This document shows, in pieces, positions 38,301-50,400 of a stretch of DNA of 64,000 bases (position 1 is its first letter; each line of letters opens with the position of its first letter). The notes under the pieces are model-generated. The model had not been told where the DNA came from and did no database searches. It was given only the letters and a program-made list of their open reading frames with translations. The stretch comes from Mytilus trossulus. Its lineage: Eukaryota; Mollusca; Bivalvia; Mytilida; Mytilidae. The stretch spans positions 52,913,445-52,977,444 of the forward strand of contig NC_086384.1 of NCBI RefSeq assembly GCF_036588685.1. Reading direction: 5' to 3'. The position numbers and the translations under genes are program-made.

Positions 38301-41300
38301 AGAATGTTTTAACAGAATTAAAAAAGAAACTGTATTAAAACAATGCATAAAATTGCAATTAAACATTGACATACATGTTTTAAGGTTGGGGTGTTGTATG
38401 GGGTGGAGAAAAAAAGTTTTTTTTTTCCTTATTTTATAATTGTAATAGAAAGTAAGAGTATATTTTTCACATGTTTTCTTAGTTTTATGGTCCAAGGATA
38501 GGAGCCATATATGTTAGAAACCTTGGTAATAAAGACGTTCCATTATACCCAATGTTATATGGAGGTGGGCAAGAGAGAAATTATAGACCTGGGTTAGTAA
38601 ACGCCATACTATCATAATCAATGAAAAGAAAAGTTTATTAAAACATCACAAACAAATTTAAAATAGTAGATTATAATAGAATGTGTATATGCATTGGAAA
38701 TACCATTTACTACTTTACTGAGTCCAGTGAATTAAAGTTTAATTAATTTCAGGTTAACCAAGAATACTCTTTATAAACTAACAAAAAGATAAAAAAGGGA
38801 TATTCTTGATTGGTTAGAAACTAAACTGACAATGATTCAATTTCAAGAAACAAAATGTCTGATTCAATTTCAAGAAACAAAATGTCTGATTCAATTTCAA
38901 GAAACAAAATGTCTGATTCAATTTCAAGAAACAAAATGTCTGATTCAATTTCAAGAAACAAAATGTCTGATTCAATTTCAAGAAACAAAATGTCTGATTC
39001 AATTTCAAGAAACCAAATGTCTGATTCAATTTCAAGAAACAAAATGTCTGATTGTTTAAGTTTGGCACAGGAAAAAGACATATAATGACATAATGGTAAG
39101 TGCTAGAGAACTTCATTCTAAAAGGGAATGTTTATACCATTATAACAAAAAGAGAATGTTTACCATAAGATATAGGTTTAACAACTCGTTAATTTCAATA
39201 GTGATGACTAACTCCCAACAGGTTCATTTATTATCATCAGTATGTTGAAATCACATGTATTCACTTTAAATTTGACTTACTAGGATTGTCAGTTTCCCTA
39301 CAAAAGATATGTGGCACTCGAGTCTTCCTCCTCAAATAAAAAGTGGCCGCCACTTAAAAGCACAATAGAAAGTAGTGTTAAACATCAATCAATCAATCAT
39401 TTATTATTTATCTGATTTTCATATACAAATCAATTCAGTTACTGCTCTCAATATGACAAAATGTTATTGTTAATATCATTGCTGCTTTCATGACAATAAA
39501 TAGAAATTTGTATGATTTTTCTTTCTCAAAAAGTGAGAAATGTATGTATAATAAAAACAATCATATTTTATTTTTTCAGAACAGAAAACACAGTAATGAT
39601 AGCTGGATTGGGAAAGGTAAGTTTTCATTTAAATGTAGCATTGTCACGTAACAGAAATTTTACTAATTTTCTGAAGTTGGGTTTCAACTTTTTAAGCTGT
39701 ATGTAAGGATACCGAAACTAACATTCACAAGAATTCCTCAGATACAATTTTTAGGCCAGATGTAGTGTAATAAATCTATCACTGCAGCAGCATATTATAA
39801 TTATATTGCACAAAATTTATTACTTTTTCTATGGTGTAAAAATTGAGGTGATACCTAACACCTTTTCTGAAATTAATTTGGCTCATTTAATATTCATAAA
39901 ATTTTGACAAAATATTTACTTTGACACTTTGACAATAATATAAAAAAAAAAATTCCACAAAACTGAACCAGGCACATTATTGAAAAAGAATGGTTGGATA
40001 TATAGCAGTTTGACAAACACTGCTTTGATCATTGAGAAGCTTTATATTTTCTTACCAATAGAACATGATTAAAAGGTTCAGTTGATATTACAGAGTTATC
40101 TCCCTGTAGTGTTATGTACCACATTAAGTTCAATTATGATAACATTAATATAACAGATTTTATCCAAACTTCGTCTCTATACATTAATAACAAATACATA
40201 ATTATTTACATCGGCTTTGTGGTTCTCTGTGTGTGATATGTGATGAAGAACATATCATTTATTCAAGACTAACTAATTTTTTCCACAATGTAAAAAGATA
40301 TAACTATTTTCTAGGCAGCTGAGCTTGTAGTAAAGAATATCATTTGTTACAAGAACCATTTGTCTTCAGTCAGGGATTACTTGGAGATCAAATTACAGGC
40401 AAGTTCAGTTAAATGTTTGATTTGTGATCAAAGAACTGCAAAAAAACCGACATGTTCCTTAAACATACTGGTAAAGAAAAAGGAACAACCAAACAAAATG
40501 CCCAAAATAAGAAAAATTCATAAGTTTGGATAAAACAAAGAACAAATACTAGATAGTTTTGTTTCAGAAATTCATTTCTATTTGATTCAGGAAGCCTTCA
40601 AAGATAGGATCCGTGTGAATGGTAAATTTGCCACCAGTGAAAGACTACCAAATACTTGTAATGTATCGATTCTGAGTGACAAATTACAGGGTGAGTTATA
40701 TACAGAGAAGGCTTTAATTTTTGTTGCGATCAATTTTCTTCAGGGTTCTTGATTTCATGTTTAAGAAGATTTTTAACAACTAAAGAAATTTGATATTTTG
40801 TTGAGCTCTTTAACTTAAAATTCACCTATCCTCATAAAAAGGTAACAGGATTGATAGTATTTCCTAAGGTACAAGTCTTTGTCAAAAATTTGCATGAAAC
40901 ATTTGTTGGAGGACATTTTGTAGCTGCTGTGAGTCAACAATTCTCAAAACTAAAGAGATTTAATTTGTGAACAAGGGAGATAAGTAAATATTACAAGTTA
41001 TCTTCTCCTTGAACCATGCTGTACAAACAGACATTTTGTTTCAGTAAAAATAAATAACAAATATGGAGATGTATAAATGTAAAACAAAGTTAAGCTTCAC
41101 AAAAATGCACTCAACAATAATTTGATATTGATTTCACAATTTTTAATTTTAGGTCATAAAGTTTTATCTAACTGTAGAATTCTACAAGCCAGTATTGGGG
41201 CTGCTTGTCATTCACAAAATAGGTATAATTCATTATCACTATTTATGTGTATTCAAAAGTAATTTTTATTGGCTGGAAAATTATCTTGATTCAATTAATA

Positions 41301-42120
41301 AAAGCATATTATTTAAACTCACATCATTTTTAACAGACTTAATAGATACAGGAAGATGTGGTATGAGTACCAATGATAAAACTCTCTTTCCAAGTAATGA
41401 TTTATAAAAATAAACCATTATAGGTCAAGGTACGGCCTTCAACACAAATTACTAGTGTAAAACCATTCAAACGTATAAAAAAACGGTCTAGTCTATATAA
41501 AAACTAGAAACACTAATGAACCACATAAACAGACGACAACCACTTAAAAATCGAGATAACTTATTTCAGGGACAAATGTGTCAATTTATCTCACATTGCA
41601 CAGACAGCTTTCACATATGGGTCTTATATTACCATATTGTTAGACCATTCCTTACCATGTATTAAACAATGTTGACTTGCACTAATGAAAGTAGCTTACT
41701 GTGTTCTTGAAAATGAATTTAAAGATTTGATCAGATTCATTGACAGCTACACAATCCAATAAAGGTACAAAATTGTCAGATCTGAACTGTTATAAACAGA
41801 AGAATAAATCATGTGCATAACTCTGTTTCTTTTTAAAAAGACTTGATATATATATCATTTTTGTATTGAAATTGTCTATATATACCGTACACACTACTTT
41901 AAATTTTTATCTTAACCTGTGCTATTTTTAATCCTGTGATATCTTGTTTAATTGCAGACCATCACCTATTCTGTTAGCAATAGGGGTTCCTGAATCAGTT
42001 GCCAGAAATGCATTGAGGTTGTCAGTGGGCAGAGAAACTACTAAAGATGACATTGACTGTGTGATACAGGACTTGATACAAGCTGTCAATCAATTAGAAA
42101 ATCATACAACAGAGACTTGA
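29319..42120 (+). CDS. SCLY: Selenocysteine lyase (12 exons; initiator exon not located)
   Basis: Exons: 29319-29428, 30181-30252, 30783-30811, 36125-36293, 36842-36969, 37761-37919, 38483-38592, 39580-39616, 40315-40398, 40591-40690, 41153-41222 and 41958-42120; 409 aa plus a missing short N-terminus, against about 445 in human. It opens [16 protein letters not shown]. The PLP-binding Lys is in VVGHK (37917-37919), followed by [22 protein letters not shown] is intact. The catalytic Cys is in SIGAACHS (41206-41208). The Asp of LEHDS (36245-36247) matches the residue reported to give human SCLY its selenium specificity, where NFS1-type desulfurases have Lys. The enzyme converts selenocysteine to alanine and selenide in the cytosol. 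Intron 40399-40590 is GC-AG. The intron before 36125 holds a Helitron and a 25-unit acceptor array. AATAAA at 43095-43100 may end the mRNA. Convergent with mitofusin. Confidence 0.95.
31540..31640 (+). repeat. Dispersed family A fragment
   Basis: AGAAGATGTGGTATGATTGC, then ACTTTCCACGATAGAC. SCLY intron. Confidence 0.6.
31874..33636 (-). mobile_element. Non-autonomous Helitron-like element inserted just upstream of the SCLY acceptor array
   Basis: Read on the minus strand it starts TCTATACTATTAAACGAGA after a flanking A (33637). It ends with the GC-rich hairpin CCCGCAATTTCGCGGG, six bases (TGTCTT) and CTAG before a flanking T (31873). TC start, hairpin plus CTAG end and A/T insertion without duplication are Helitron hallmarks. 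There is no Rep/helicase frame. The interior holds a family A copy (31958-32085), a family E-like block (32425-32590) and an internal direct repeat (about 32816-33130 and 33151-33360). Confidence 0.75.
33641..36124 (+). repeat. 100-bp tandem array of exon-start plus 3' splice acceptor copies (25 decoys)
   Basis: Each unit is TTTTATGTTTTAG, then the first 78 nt of the SCLY exon (GGAAATAACATGATAATACA onward) through GGGGGAGATAAT, then CTCTAAGTA and the next linker. The acceptor recurs about every 100 bp from 33644 to 36024; the genuine exon at 36125 is the 26th copy. In the copies the SCLY frame meets TAA right after the AAT codon; the real exon reads CGG GAC there and stays open. A 785-bp segment (33851-34635) recurs exactly 1190 bp later. 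The two 94-codon minus-strand frames are by-products. Confidence 0.97.
36475..36695 (+). repeat. Dispersed palindromic family B element
   Basis: Starts near CTGTGGATTCCTTTATGTTG, ends near AATAATAATGAATCTACAGT, so the termini are inverted. Accounts for the 97-codon frame at 36403-36696, which is not a gene. Confidence 0.7.
37362..37620 (+). repeat. Dispersed family A element
   Basis: AAAGATGTGGTATGATTGCC, ATTGAGACAACTATCCACC, to GACAACCACTGAACAAC. SCLY intron. A smaller copy lies at 37010-37100. Confidence 0.7.
38834..39053 (+). repeat. 27-bp minisatellite, 8 copies
   Basis: Near-perfect units (GATTCAATTTCAAGAAACAA plus AATGTCT) in the SCLY intron between exons 38483-38592 and 39580-39616. 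One unit has ACC for ACA. The period is a multiple of three, so frames stay open on both strands; no coding role is implied. Confidence 0.97.
39843..40122 (+). mobile_element. About 280-bp MITE (family D), GTGGTAC-type ends
   Basis: Left GAGGTGATACCTAACACC, right AGTGTTATGTACCACATTAA, with ATCTCCCTGTAG just inside the right end. Relatives: 46293-46560 (reverse) and 51241-51508. The TTAAGGTGGTAC-type end resembles that of the 14188-15045 element. Confidence 0.65.
41349..41560 (+). repeat. Dispersed family A element
   Basis: CAGGAAGATGTGGTATGAGT, GGTCAAGGTACGGCCTTCAA, to GACGACAACCACTT. Last SCLY intron. Confidence 0.7.
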
Positions 42121-42211
42121 TTATAAAATTATTTTAAAGTGGATTTTATTGAATAATTTTAAGCTTATTCCATTAAACCTGCTTAAACTCTTAAAATTCC
42201 AACACTTCAAT

Positions 42212-42372
42212 GAATACAATTGAGAATGGAAATGTGGAAATTTAAAAGAAACAAAAACCAGACCAAAGTGTAGACTACAGCCAAAGTCCACCAATGGGTC
42301 TTCAACGCAGCAATCAGAGGTGGTCCTCAGCTGGCCCCTAATAAAATTGTGTACTAGTCCAGTGAAAATTGA
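42212..42372 (+). repeat. Dispersed family C element
   Basis: AATTGAGAATGGAAATGTGG to CTGGCCCCTAATAAAATTG, in the SCLY 3' flank. Confidence 0.7.
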
Positions 42373-44159
42373 AGTCCCACTAAATGTCAAAACATATAAA
42401 TGAACTGAAATAAAAAAAAAAAACATACAAGACTAAGTTTAGACTAAGATTGCTTTATTTATAAAAATCAGTTTTGTAATTGTAACAACTTTTAAAATAT
42501 TTAAGTATTTTGTCAAGTAGCAAATATAAGGAGTTTTGGGAAGATTCACCTATTATATAATAATCATTTATTGCGAGTGCATATTTTTCTTGAAAGACGT
42601 GCATATCAGTGATTGGTGAATATTAAGAGAATTACTCAGATTGACATAAAAGAACAGTCCTTATTTGGCTGTGAGAAGAGGACACTCTAGTCAATGTAAA
42701 AAAATAGGGAAGGAAGATAATGAAGAGATAATAAACCTCATAAGTAAAAAAAGGGTTGATAATGCCATTGCAACAAACCTTCAAGATGGGAAAACTGTAC
42801 ATGTATTAAAAGCACTGTTTATATGATATACCACTATTGGGTATTTTAGAGCATATCAAAAAATTGTTAGCTTGCCAAGCCTGTATCCTTTCCTGTTTAT
42901 TTTTGTGGGTTTTGTTTTACGGTTTGCTTTGATTGATGATCATTCCAAAGCTTTCTGCAAAATGTTGAAAATGTTTTCTGTGATGATTCATTATGTGCTG
43001 TGTGGATAACCTGTAAGTTGCCATATGAATATTGATAAGAAATCTTGATTATTGCTCTCTATGTTATTTATGTCAGGAATGTATAAGTTTTTGTAATAAA
43101 TCATATTAAAATCAATATTCTCAGTTTTTTTGAAAAAAATTGTAATAAGTGTTGATTGAGCTTCCTGTATAATGCTCTATTTTCCTTGTTATAGGAGTGC
43201 TGACATCTTAATGGATCAAAATATTTACTTTCATATAAACTTCTCAAAATGGCCTACTTAAAAAGCCTCAGGAATCCTCTGAGCATACTTTGAGCTTCCT
43301 TAAGCTTGCAATTCCTTGATGATGTACTGTGAATTCTGTTATTTTTCGTGGAATTCAATTTTCGTGTATTGATGAAAGCTTTAATTTTCATGTTATTAGA
43401 ATTCAAGGTTTTATTTATCTTTGCATACAAACTGTTTGATAATTTATGATTTGTTGAACATTTGAATTAGTCAATTATCTCTTATATGCCATTATAGGTA
43501 TCATATGTTTATTTTTTTCAGTACAATACACCATAATGTGTTGCTTTGACATGCAATGATTGTCATTTTTTTTTTTAAATTAAAACAAAAGAGCTATGCC
43601 TGCTTAAAATTGTGGAATTCAACATGATATAAAGCAATGAGGTCATGAATAAGTGTTGACTTCCTAAACCAAAATATCCTTATTTACAGTATGATTAATA
43701 TCCCGTAATCTTTTGTAGTCTCTTTAACAATTTAGAGATTGACAAATACACTAGTCTATTAATTGTTGAAGACTGCATGTTACACCTTCTAGATGTCTTT
43801 TGGTTACTATTGTTGGGTTGCTGTCTCCTTGGAGAACAGTACAACAGACAACATCAATCACAAGCATAAGTTCATGAACCAGTTGCTTCAATGAACTTGA
43901 TGAAATGGAGGCATGATAACTTATTAAATTAACACGAAAATAATAATCAAATTTATTTATAACATTAATAGCACTTATTCAATATAAACATCACAATTAT
44001 GTATAAACTGAAATGGATATGAAATGTCACAGCAAAGAATGATTTAAATACTCAGAAAAAGAATATTTAAAGAAAAAACAACATAGATTTATATATAAAA
44101 TAAGATTAACTCTTTAACAAAATCCAGAAAACATACAAAATAGTTTGTAGATATAAGTT

Positions 44160-44385
44160 CTCAATTCTGTGGATTCATTATTATTCGTTGGATACCAATT
44201 TTCATGAATGTCAGGGGTAATGGTGACCCACGAAATTAAATGTTCAACCAAAGACAAATTTCCAATAGGTTTGTATGCAAACTTCCACAAAACCATGAAA
44301 TTAAATATACATAAAGATGTAAGTTTTCCTTAATCCATGAAAATTGGTACCCACGAAAATAAGTGAATCCACAATAATTAAAAAC
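44160..44385 (-). repeat. Dispersed palindromic family B element
   Basis: Contains TTCTGTGGATTCATTATTAT and AAGTGAATCCACAATAAT near opposite ends; the interior has GGTTTGTATGCAAACTTCC. In the convergent region. Confidence 0.65.
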
Positions 44386-44929
44386 TGTTACAACAACCTA
44401 ATACACTTATTTAACAGAAAAGAATATAAAAGATCCGAAAAATATTTGATGGGAAGTTTAAAATATACTAATATTTCATGCATTTACTGTGATTAGAAAA
44501 TGATTTGTTACCTTATAAATATTGCATTAAATAAATAAATAGAGGGGATAAAACTATATCTAATTTCTGAAGAAAATTTAAACAAACTGGTGATAATTGG
44601 GTAATATTTTTTATGTTATCATTAATTACATAGAGATTTAAAAGTTGGTCAATTGCACAGCGTAACCTTTCAAATAAAGACCTTATCAAAGTGAAAACAG
44701 TGATAATATATCAATACTTTGTAAAAAGGTTAATAAATTTTACAAAAATTCTAGAGTAAATATTATATCATGTTAAAGGAGGGAAGGGTGATGAAAACAG
44801 AGTGGTCAAATATGACACTGATGACCATAATGGCAACAAGGTTGGTTGTTGTTGGCTTTGAATATATTACAATGAGCACAAATAAATATCGATAAAATCA
44901 TTCAGACATGTACAATTTCATTTCATCAA

Positions 44930-45640
44930 TAAAAATTTCATTACTTCTATGAACAATTTCATAACTCTTATACGAACACTTTCATTACTTTTATGAACAA
45001 TTTCATTAATTCTGTAAACAATTCCATTACTTCTATGAACGATTTCATTATTTCTGTAAACAATTTCATTACTTTTATGAACAATTTCATTACTTTTACA
45101 AACAATTTCATTACTTCTATGAACAATTTTTATTATTTCTATGAACAATTTTATTATTTCTGTGAACAATTTCATTATTTCTATGAGCAATTTCATTACT
45201 TCTATGAACAATTTAATTATTTCTATGAACAATTTCATTATTTCTATGAACGATTTCATTACTTCTATGAACAATTTCATTATTCCTATGAACAATTTCA
45301 TTATTCCTATGAACAATTTTAATAATTCTATGAACAATTTCATTACTTTTATGGACAATTTCATTATTTCTGTGAACAATTTCATTACTTCTATGAACAA
45401 TTTCATTATTTCTATGAACAATTTCATTTTTTTCTATGAACAATTTCATAAATCTAGGATCAATTTCATTACTTCTTTGAACAATTTCATAAATCTAGGA
45501 TCAATTTCATTACTTCTTTGAACAATTTCGTTATTTCTATAATTTTATTATTTCTATTAAAAATGTCTTCACTTTATGAACAATTCCAGTACTTCTATGA
45601 ACAAATTTCATTATTTCTAAAAACAATTTCATATTTCTAG
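44930..45640. repeat. 21-bp minisatellite, about 30 or more units
   Basis: Unit close to AACAATTTCATTACTTCTATG with many single-base variants; the edges decay. The 21-nt period keeps long frames open on both strands (up to 169 codons on the minus strand). They are low-complexity repeats of one heptapeptide-like unit and not proteins. It probably lies in the mitofusin or SCLY 3' UTR or flank. Confidence 0.95.
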
Positions 45641-46292
45641 GAACTATTTGAAAACAAATTAAATAACAAAATACATAATAAATAGAATATAAAGGGCTTT
45701 ATTTGGTTAAGAAAAAGTTATGCATAATAGTATGAGATTTGTATAATTGATACTAATGTTTGCAAATGATCTATGGATTAATTTCTTTATTAAAGAGATC
45801 AGATTAGTTATGTTAGTATAACTGATATTACTAACAAAAATAATCTATTCCTTAATCCCAAATTAAAAATATTCCTTGTTGAAAGTTTTGGACATCTAAT
45901 ATTAGTACCAGAGGCAAAATATGTATTTATATTGGTTATAAATATGCTAAATGATGAAAACCACTAAATCATACCACAAGCTCCTTTTTAACGTGTCGTA
46001 TTACATACTATAAACAATTACACATTACAGTTATTCAAATTCATACAATACAGCACTTACAATTATGAACAAATCATGAACACATTACATATGAACAACC
46101 AACCTTTATATATATTATGAATATGTGAATCTTATTCATTAATGTGAAACTAAGAAATACTAATGTAAAAAGAAATCACTTTTTTTCTGTCACTTTCCTT
46201 CATTAAAGACAGAAGAAAAGATATTCAATGTTGTCTGACTGTACAGATAAGGATTAAATTTTCAAAGTATGTTATATTGATTTCTTATTTAA

Positions 46293-46560
46293 GGTGGTAC
46301 CTAACACTACAGGGAGATAACTCTGTAAAATCAGCTAAACGTTTTAATCACATTGTATTGTTAAGAAATAGTAAGCTTCTCAATGATATAAATCAGTGTT
46401 GGTCATACTGCTATCTATATCCAATGAAATTTTTCTGGGAAAGTGTGTGGTTTTAAGTTTTTTGAAATTTTTATATTTTTGTCAGAGGGTCGAAGTATAA
46501 GTTTTGTCAAAATTTTATGAAAATTAAAATAGCCAAATTAATTTTAGTCAAGGTGCTTTT
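46293..46560 (-). mobile_element. Family D MITE (reverse)
   Basis: TTAAGGTGGTACCTAACACT, then ACAGGGAGATAACTCTGTA: the reverse complement of the right end seen at 40080-40122. The far end is degenerate. Confidence 0.6.
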
Positions 46561-47086
46561 TACCATCTTTACATCAAGTGGAAAAATTTCACCCAAGAGT
46601 CATTATAAACAAATGATCAATGGACGTAAAAATGTCAAAAACAAAAAAAAACATATTTATATACAATTATATAACAAATGTTAATTAAAACAAACTAACT
46701 AATATATTATGGACATTAAGACCCACTTATGGCATCAAAATATGAAGGTTTTATATAAACAAACATGATAAAATTATGCATTATGTTTTTGTAACAATGG
46801 TAAAAAGAGCAATTTTTCAAGTTTATTTGCTTCATAAAAAATACAGAGAACATCTTGTCACAGTTTTTGTAGACTTTTGAACTTGTTTGTGCCAGATATT
46901 GAGAATTTAACTTAATTTATGTCCTTTTTAAAAAGCATCCATGCATTTATTACAATAACACTCTTCTTCAAATTCCAAAATTCTATGCAAATGACTTTTT
47001 ATCTAAGTCTGTTATGAAATTACATGCAATAATTATAGAAGTTATTTTAAATAAATAAACAAATCTCACTAACCATCAATATCATG

Positions 47087-47215
47087 TTTTTAATAGATTT
47101 ATGTAACCATGGTAACAATCTTTAGTCAAATAAATATATTTATAAAAACTGCTATCAATTTTATACGAATTTCTGAAATTTAAAATGTTGCTAGGCAGCC
47201 AATGGATTGGTTGAT
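47087..47215 (+). repeat. Local duplicate block, second copy at about 47747-47870
   Basis: TTTATGTAACCATGGTAACA and CTGAAATTTAAAATGTTGC and GGCAGCCAATG occur in both, about 660 bp apart. The second copy sits inside a family B element. Confidence 0.8.
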
Positions 47216-47400
47216 ATAAGTATAAACTAAATAGACAAGATCACAAATTATTTAAGGCAAGACTATCGTTTATATGAAGGGTGGCCTTTGCAGTGCTGTA
47301 CTAATAATAGCAATTTCTTACATACCAAATTAAATGAACATATTCTAAAAGTACAATAAGCATAAATTAGTTTCACATAAACTTTCCTGGTAAGCTGAGG

Positions 47401-50400
47401 CTAATCATACTTCTGAAGAAACTCTTCAATAAACGTATTCAGTTCTTTATCCAACCAATCAGCCTTGTTCCTGTAAAATAAACATGAATAAATATGAAAG
47501 ATATATAATCAATCCATCCAAGGAATAGAGCTTGTATAGCTGTTTTCATCATGGCAGTCAATAGCAGGCATTAGCTGTTACTGTGGATTCATTTATTTTT
47601 GTGGGTACAAATTTACATGGATTGCAGAAACCTTGCATTTTCATGGATATGTGATTTCGTGGTTCTGCCAGAGTCTGTATACAACTTCATAGACATTTGT
47701 ATTTCAATGAACATTAAAATTCGTGGTTCCCCTGTACCCATATCATATTTTTAATAAATTTATGTAACCATGGTAACAATCTTTTATAGTCAAATAAATA
47801 TCAATTTTATACAAATTTCTGAAATTTAAAATGTTGCAAGGCAGCCAATGAGATTGGTTGTTATAATTTATAAATGTAATTTAAACCCACCAAAAATTGG
47901 TATCCAACAAATAATAATGAATCCACATTAAGTGTTTTCCTTGCTGTGTCCTGTGTATATGCCTGTCTAAGTCAGGAGCCTGTGAATCATTGGTTGTCAT
48001 TTGTTGCTGTATATCATTTTTAGTTTGCTTCTTACATAAATAAACCCATTTGAATATTGGTTTATATTTGTCATGTAAGTACCATTGATAGCTTGCGGTG
48101 GCAATTTGTTATAAAGGCAATTACAGCACATCTTCTTATATTCATATACTACAAATGAGAAAGACCAGGTCTATTTTGAATTAGCAGTAAGTATTTGGGA
48201 CATTGTTAACTATGGTTGAAAGTAGCTATTACAATGAATAGTCTGCATACTATGGATTCATATATTTTTGTAGGTACCAATTTTCATTGTGAGGAAAATG
48301 TTCCAATTCATGGATATTTAATTTCCTGGTCTTAGCAAAGTCTGCATATACTTCTTTATACAATTTGAAAGTCATCGAATATTTAATTCCTGGTTCCCCT
48401 ATACCCACTAAATCAACAAAAATTGGTATCCAACAAATAAAAAGGAATCCACAGTAAATAAATGTTAACCCAATATTTGCGCAAGATATGATGAAACTAT
48501 CTCCTGAACTGACTGTCACTATACTATGATGTACCTGAGACTCTTGGCGGTTTTAGAAGTATCTTCTAATCTTCTGATTTCTTTGTCCAGTTTCAGTATG
48601 TCGTCTTTAAGGTTGTGTTTAGACTGATCAACAGTGTTACAAAGTCGGGCAAAAGTTGATGACAATTCCCTGTAAAAATAAATATTCCTTTAGGCCACAC
48701 CAATTTGATTCCTTGTTCGACGGACCCGCCCGCACCTATTTTTTTCAAAACAGATTTTTTTTATTTTTATTATATTCCCGCTTCCCGCATCCGGAAATGA
48801 AATCATGTCCATTTCCCGCACCGTTTTTTTTTGTAAATATTATATAAAGATCTCAACATTTGTTTTTTAAAATCACAGTCTAGCCTTTATATATAACGAT
48901 TAAAACTGTATCAGCACCCCACAACACTGTAAATATCTGCAAGAATATTTGTTTCAGCATTAAACCAATTTATTCCAAGCGGGAGTGCTCCGATATAAAT
49001 AGAAATACCAGTACAGAACAAAACGTTGGTTTCTTTCCCCCTAACTTATATTCCCTATAAAGAAAATGTTCGTTGTTAAAATAAAGTACAAAGAACTTCT
49101 GAAGGATTTGCCTTCAACAGCAATTATAATGTATGGTGACGGTCATACCCGCTGCAGGTTTGTGCACCTGTCCTGGTTGATTCAGGGACCTGTCGTTCAG
49201 CAGTTATAGTTTGTTGATGTGCATGGTTCATTGGTATTTCCCCGATTGGAAATATAATTCAGATCGTTGTTTTCCTGTTCGAATTGTGTACAATACTAAG
49301 TTGTGGTCCCTTATAGCTTGCTGGTTTGGTCTTGATCAAAGCTCTGTGTAAAAGGCCGTACTTTGACCTATGTTTGTTATTATCAGGTTGGGATCAACCC
49401 TCCCTCAGTCTGGCTCAGACAAGGGCCTTGAAGGGGTCATTTTACCATGTTTACTGTTGTAGAAAAGAAAATCGAAATACTAAGGATTTGTACAGTGCTA
49501 CTATACAAAACCGTTGACAACTTAGAATTTTTTACTCAAAAAGAGGAGAATGCATTATATTTTAAACAACTTTTCTGAAAGAGGGATGGGTCCACTTACT
49601 TTGAATAATATTGAACTGTTATAAAAGTAAATGTGTTTAAAACATGGTTAAAGTCCAGGAACATTACAAAATTCTTGGACATGTTTTGACCATTTAATAC
49701 CAAATATTATAGTTCTTTGGGAAAATATAAGCCCTTTTGTACTTAAAGTGTTTTTACAAAAAAAAATATATATTATATTAAACTTATTTTGACCCCTCAT
49801 AAAAGGGATATGCATAACATTAAGGGGTTGTTCTGAACCTGATTATGACTTGGATGGAGAATTGTCTCATTGTCAGTCACACATACATAGACCAGATTTA
49901 ATTATTCAATTATTTCTTGTTGAACAGGGTAAAAATACTTCATAAATTAAAGAGATGTCAAGGTACAAGTGATAGATCAAGTTTTAATATAGTCAAAACC
50001 TACTATTTTATGTTTACAAAAAAAAATTATAATCGCTCGCCTTTACTTTTTAAGCTTCGCCTCAAAAATTTGCAAATTAAATATTTTTTTATTAAAATTT
50101 TCAAATCGCTCGCTCGCCCCAATTTTTGGAGTCCAAAAATCCGTAGAACAAGAAATTAAATTGGTGTGGCCTTAATACTCTTGTGACAAATATTTGATAT
50201 ACATGTAATTATTGCTGTAAATAAAACTGCAGGTATATAGCTTTGTAACTCATCATTGTAGACTCACATACATCAGCTCCATATGTGAAGGAGTTTAGAA
50301 AACTAGAGGCTCTAAAAAAAAGACTGTTGCGCCTTGATTTATGTGCATGATTTCCTCTTTAATGTCTCAATTATAAGTTTCTATCTATCTATTATAATTT

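Larger units (their letters stand above)
42121..47400. other. Tail-to-tail region between SCLY and mitofusin
   Basis: Presumably 3' UTRs of both genes. Holds a family C copy (42212-42372), a family B fragment (43325-43460), a family B copy (44160-44385), a 21-bp minisatellite and a family D copy. No further exon is supported. Confidence 0.6.

Noticed and set aside
38814..39116. Four overlapping open frames of nonapeptide repeats on both strands
   Set aside because: A 27-bp minisatellite keeps every frame open; no splice or start evidence.
44918..45521. 169-, 126- and 109-codon repetitive frames
   Set aside because: By-product of a 21-bp minisatellite in the convergent 3' region; both strands are equally open.
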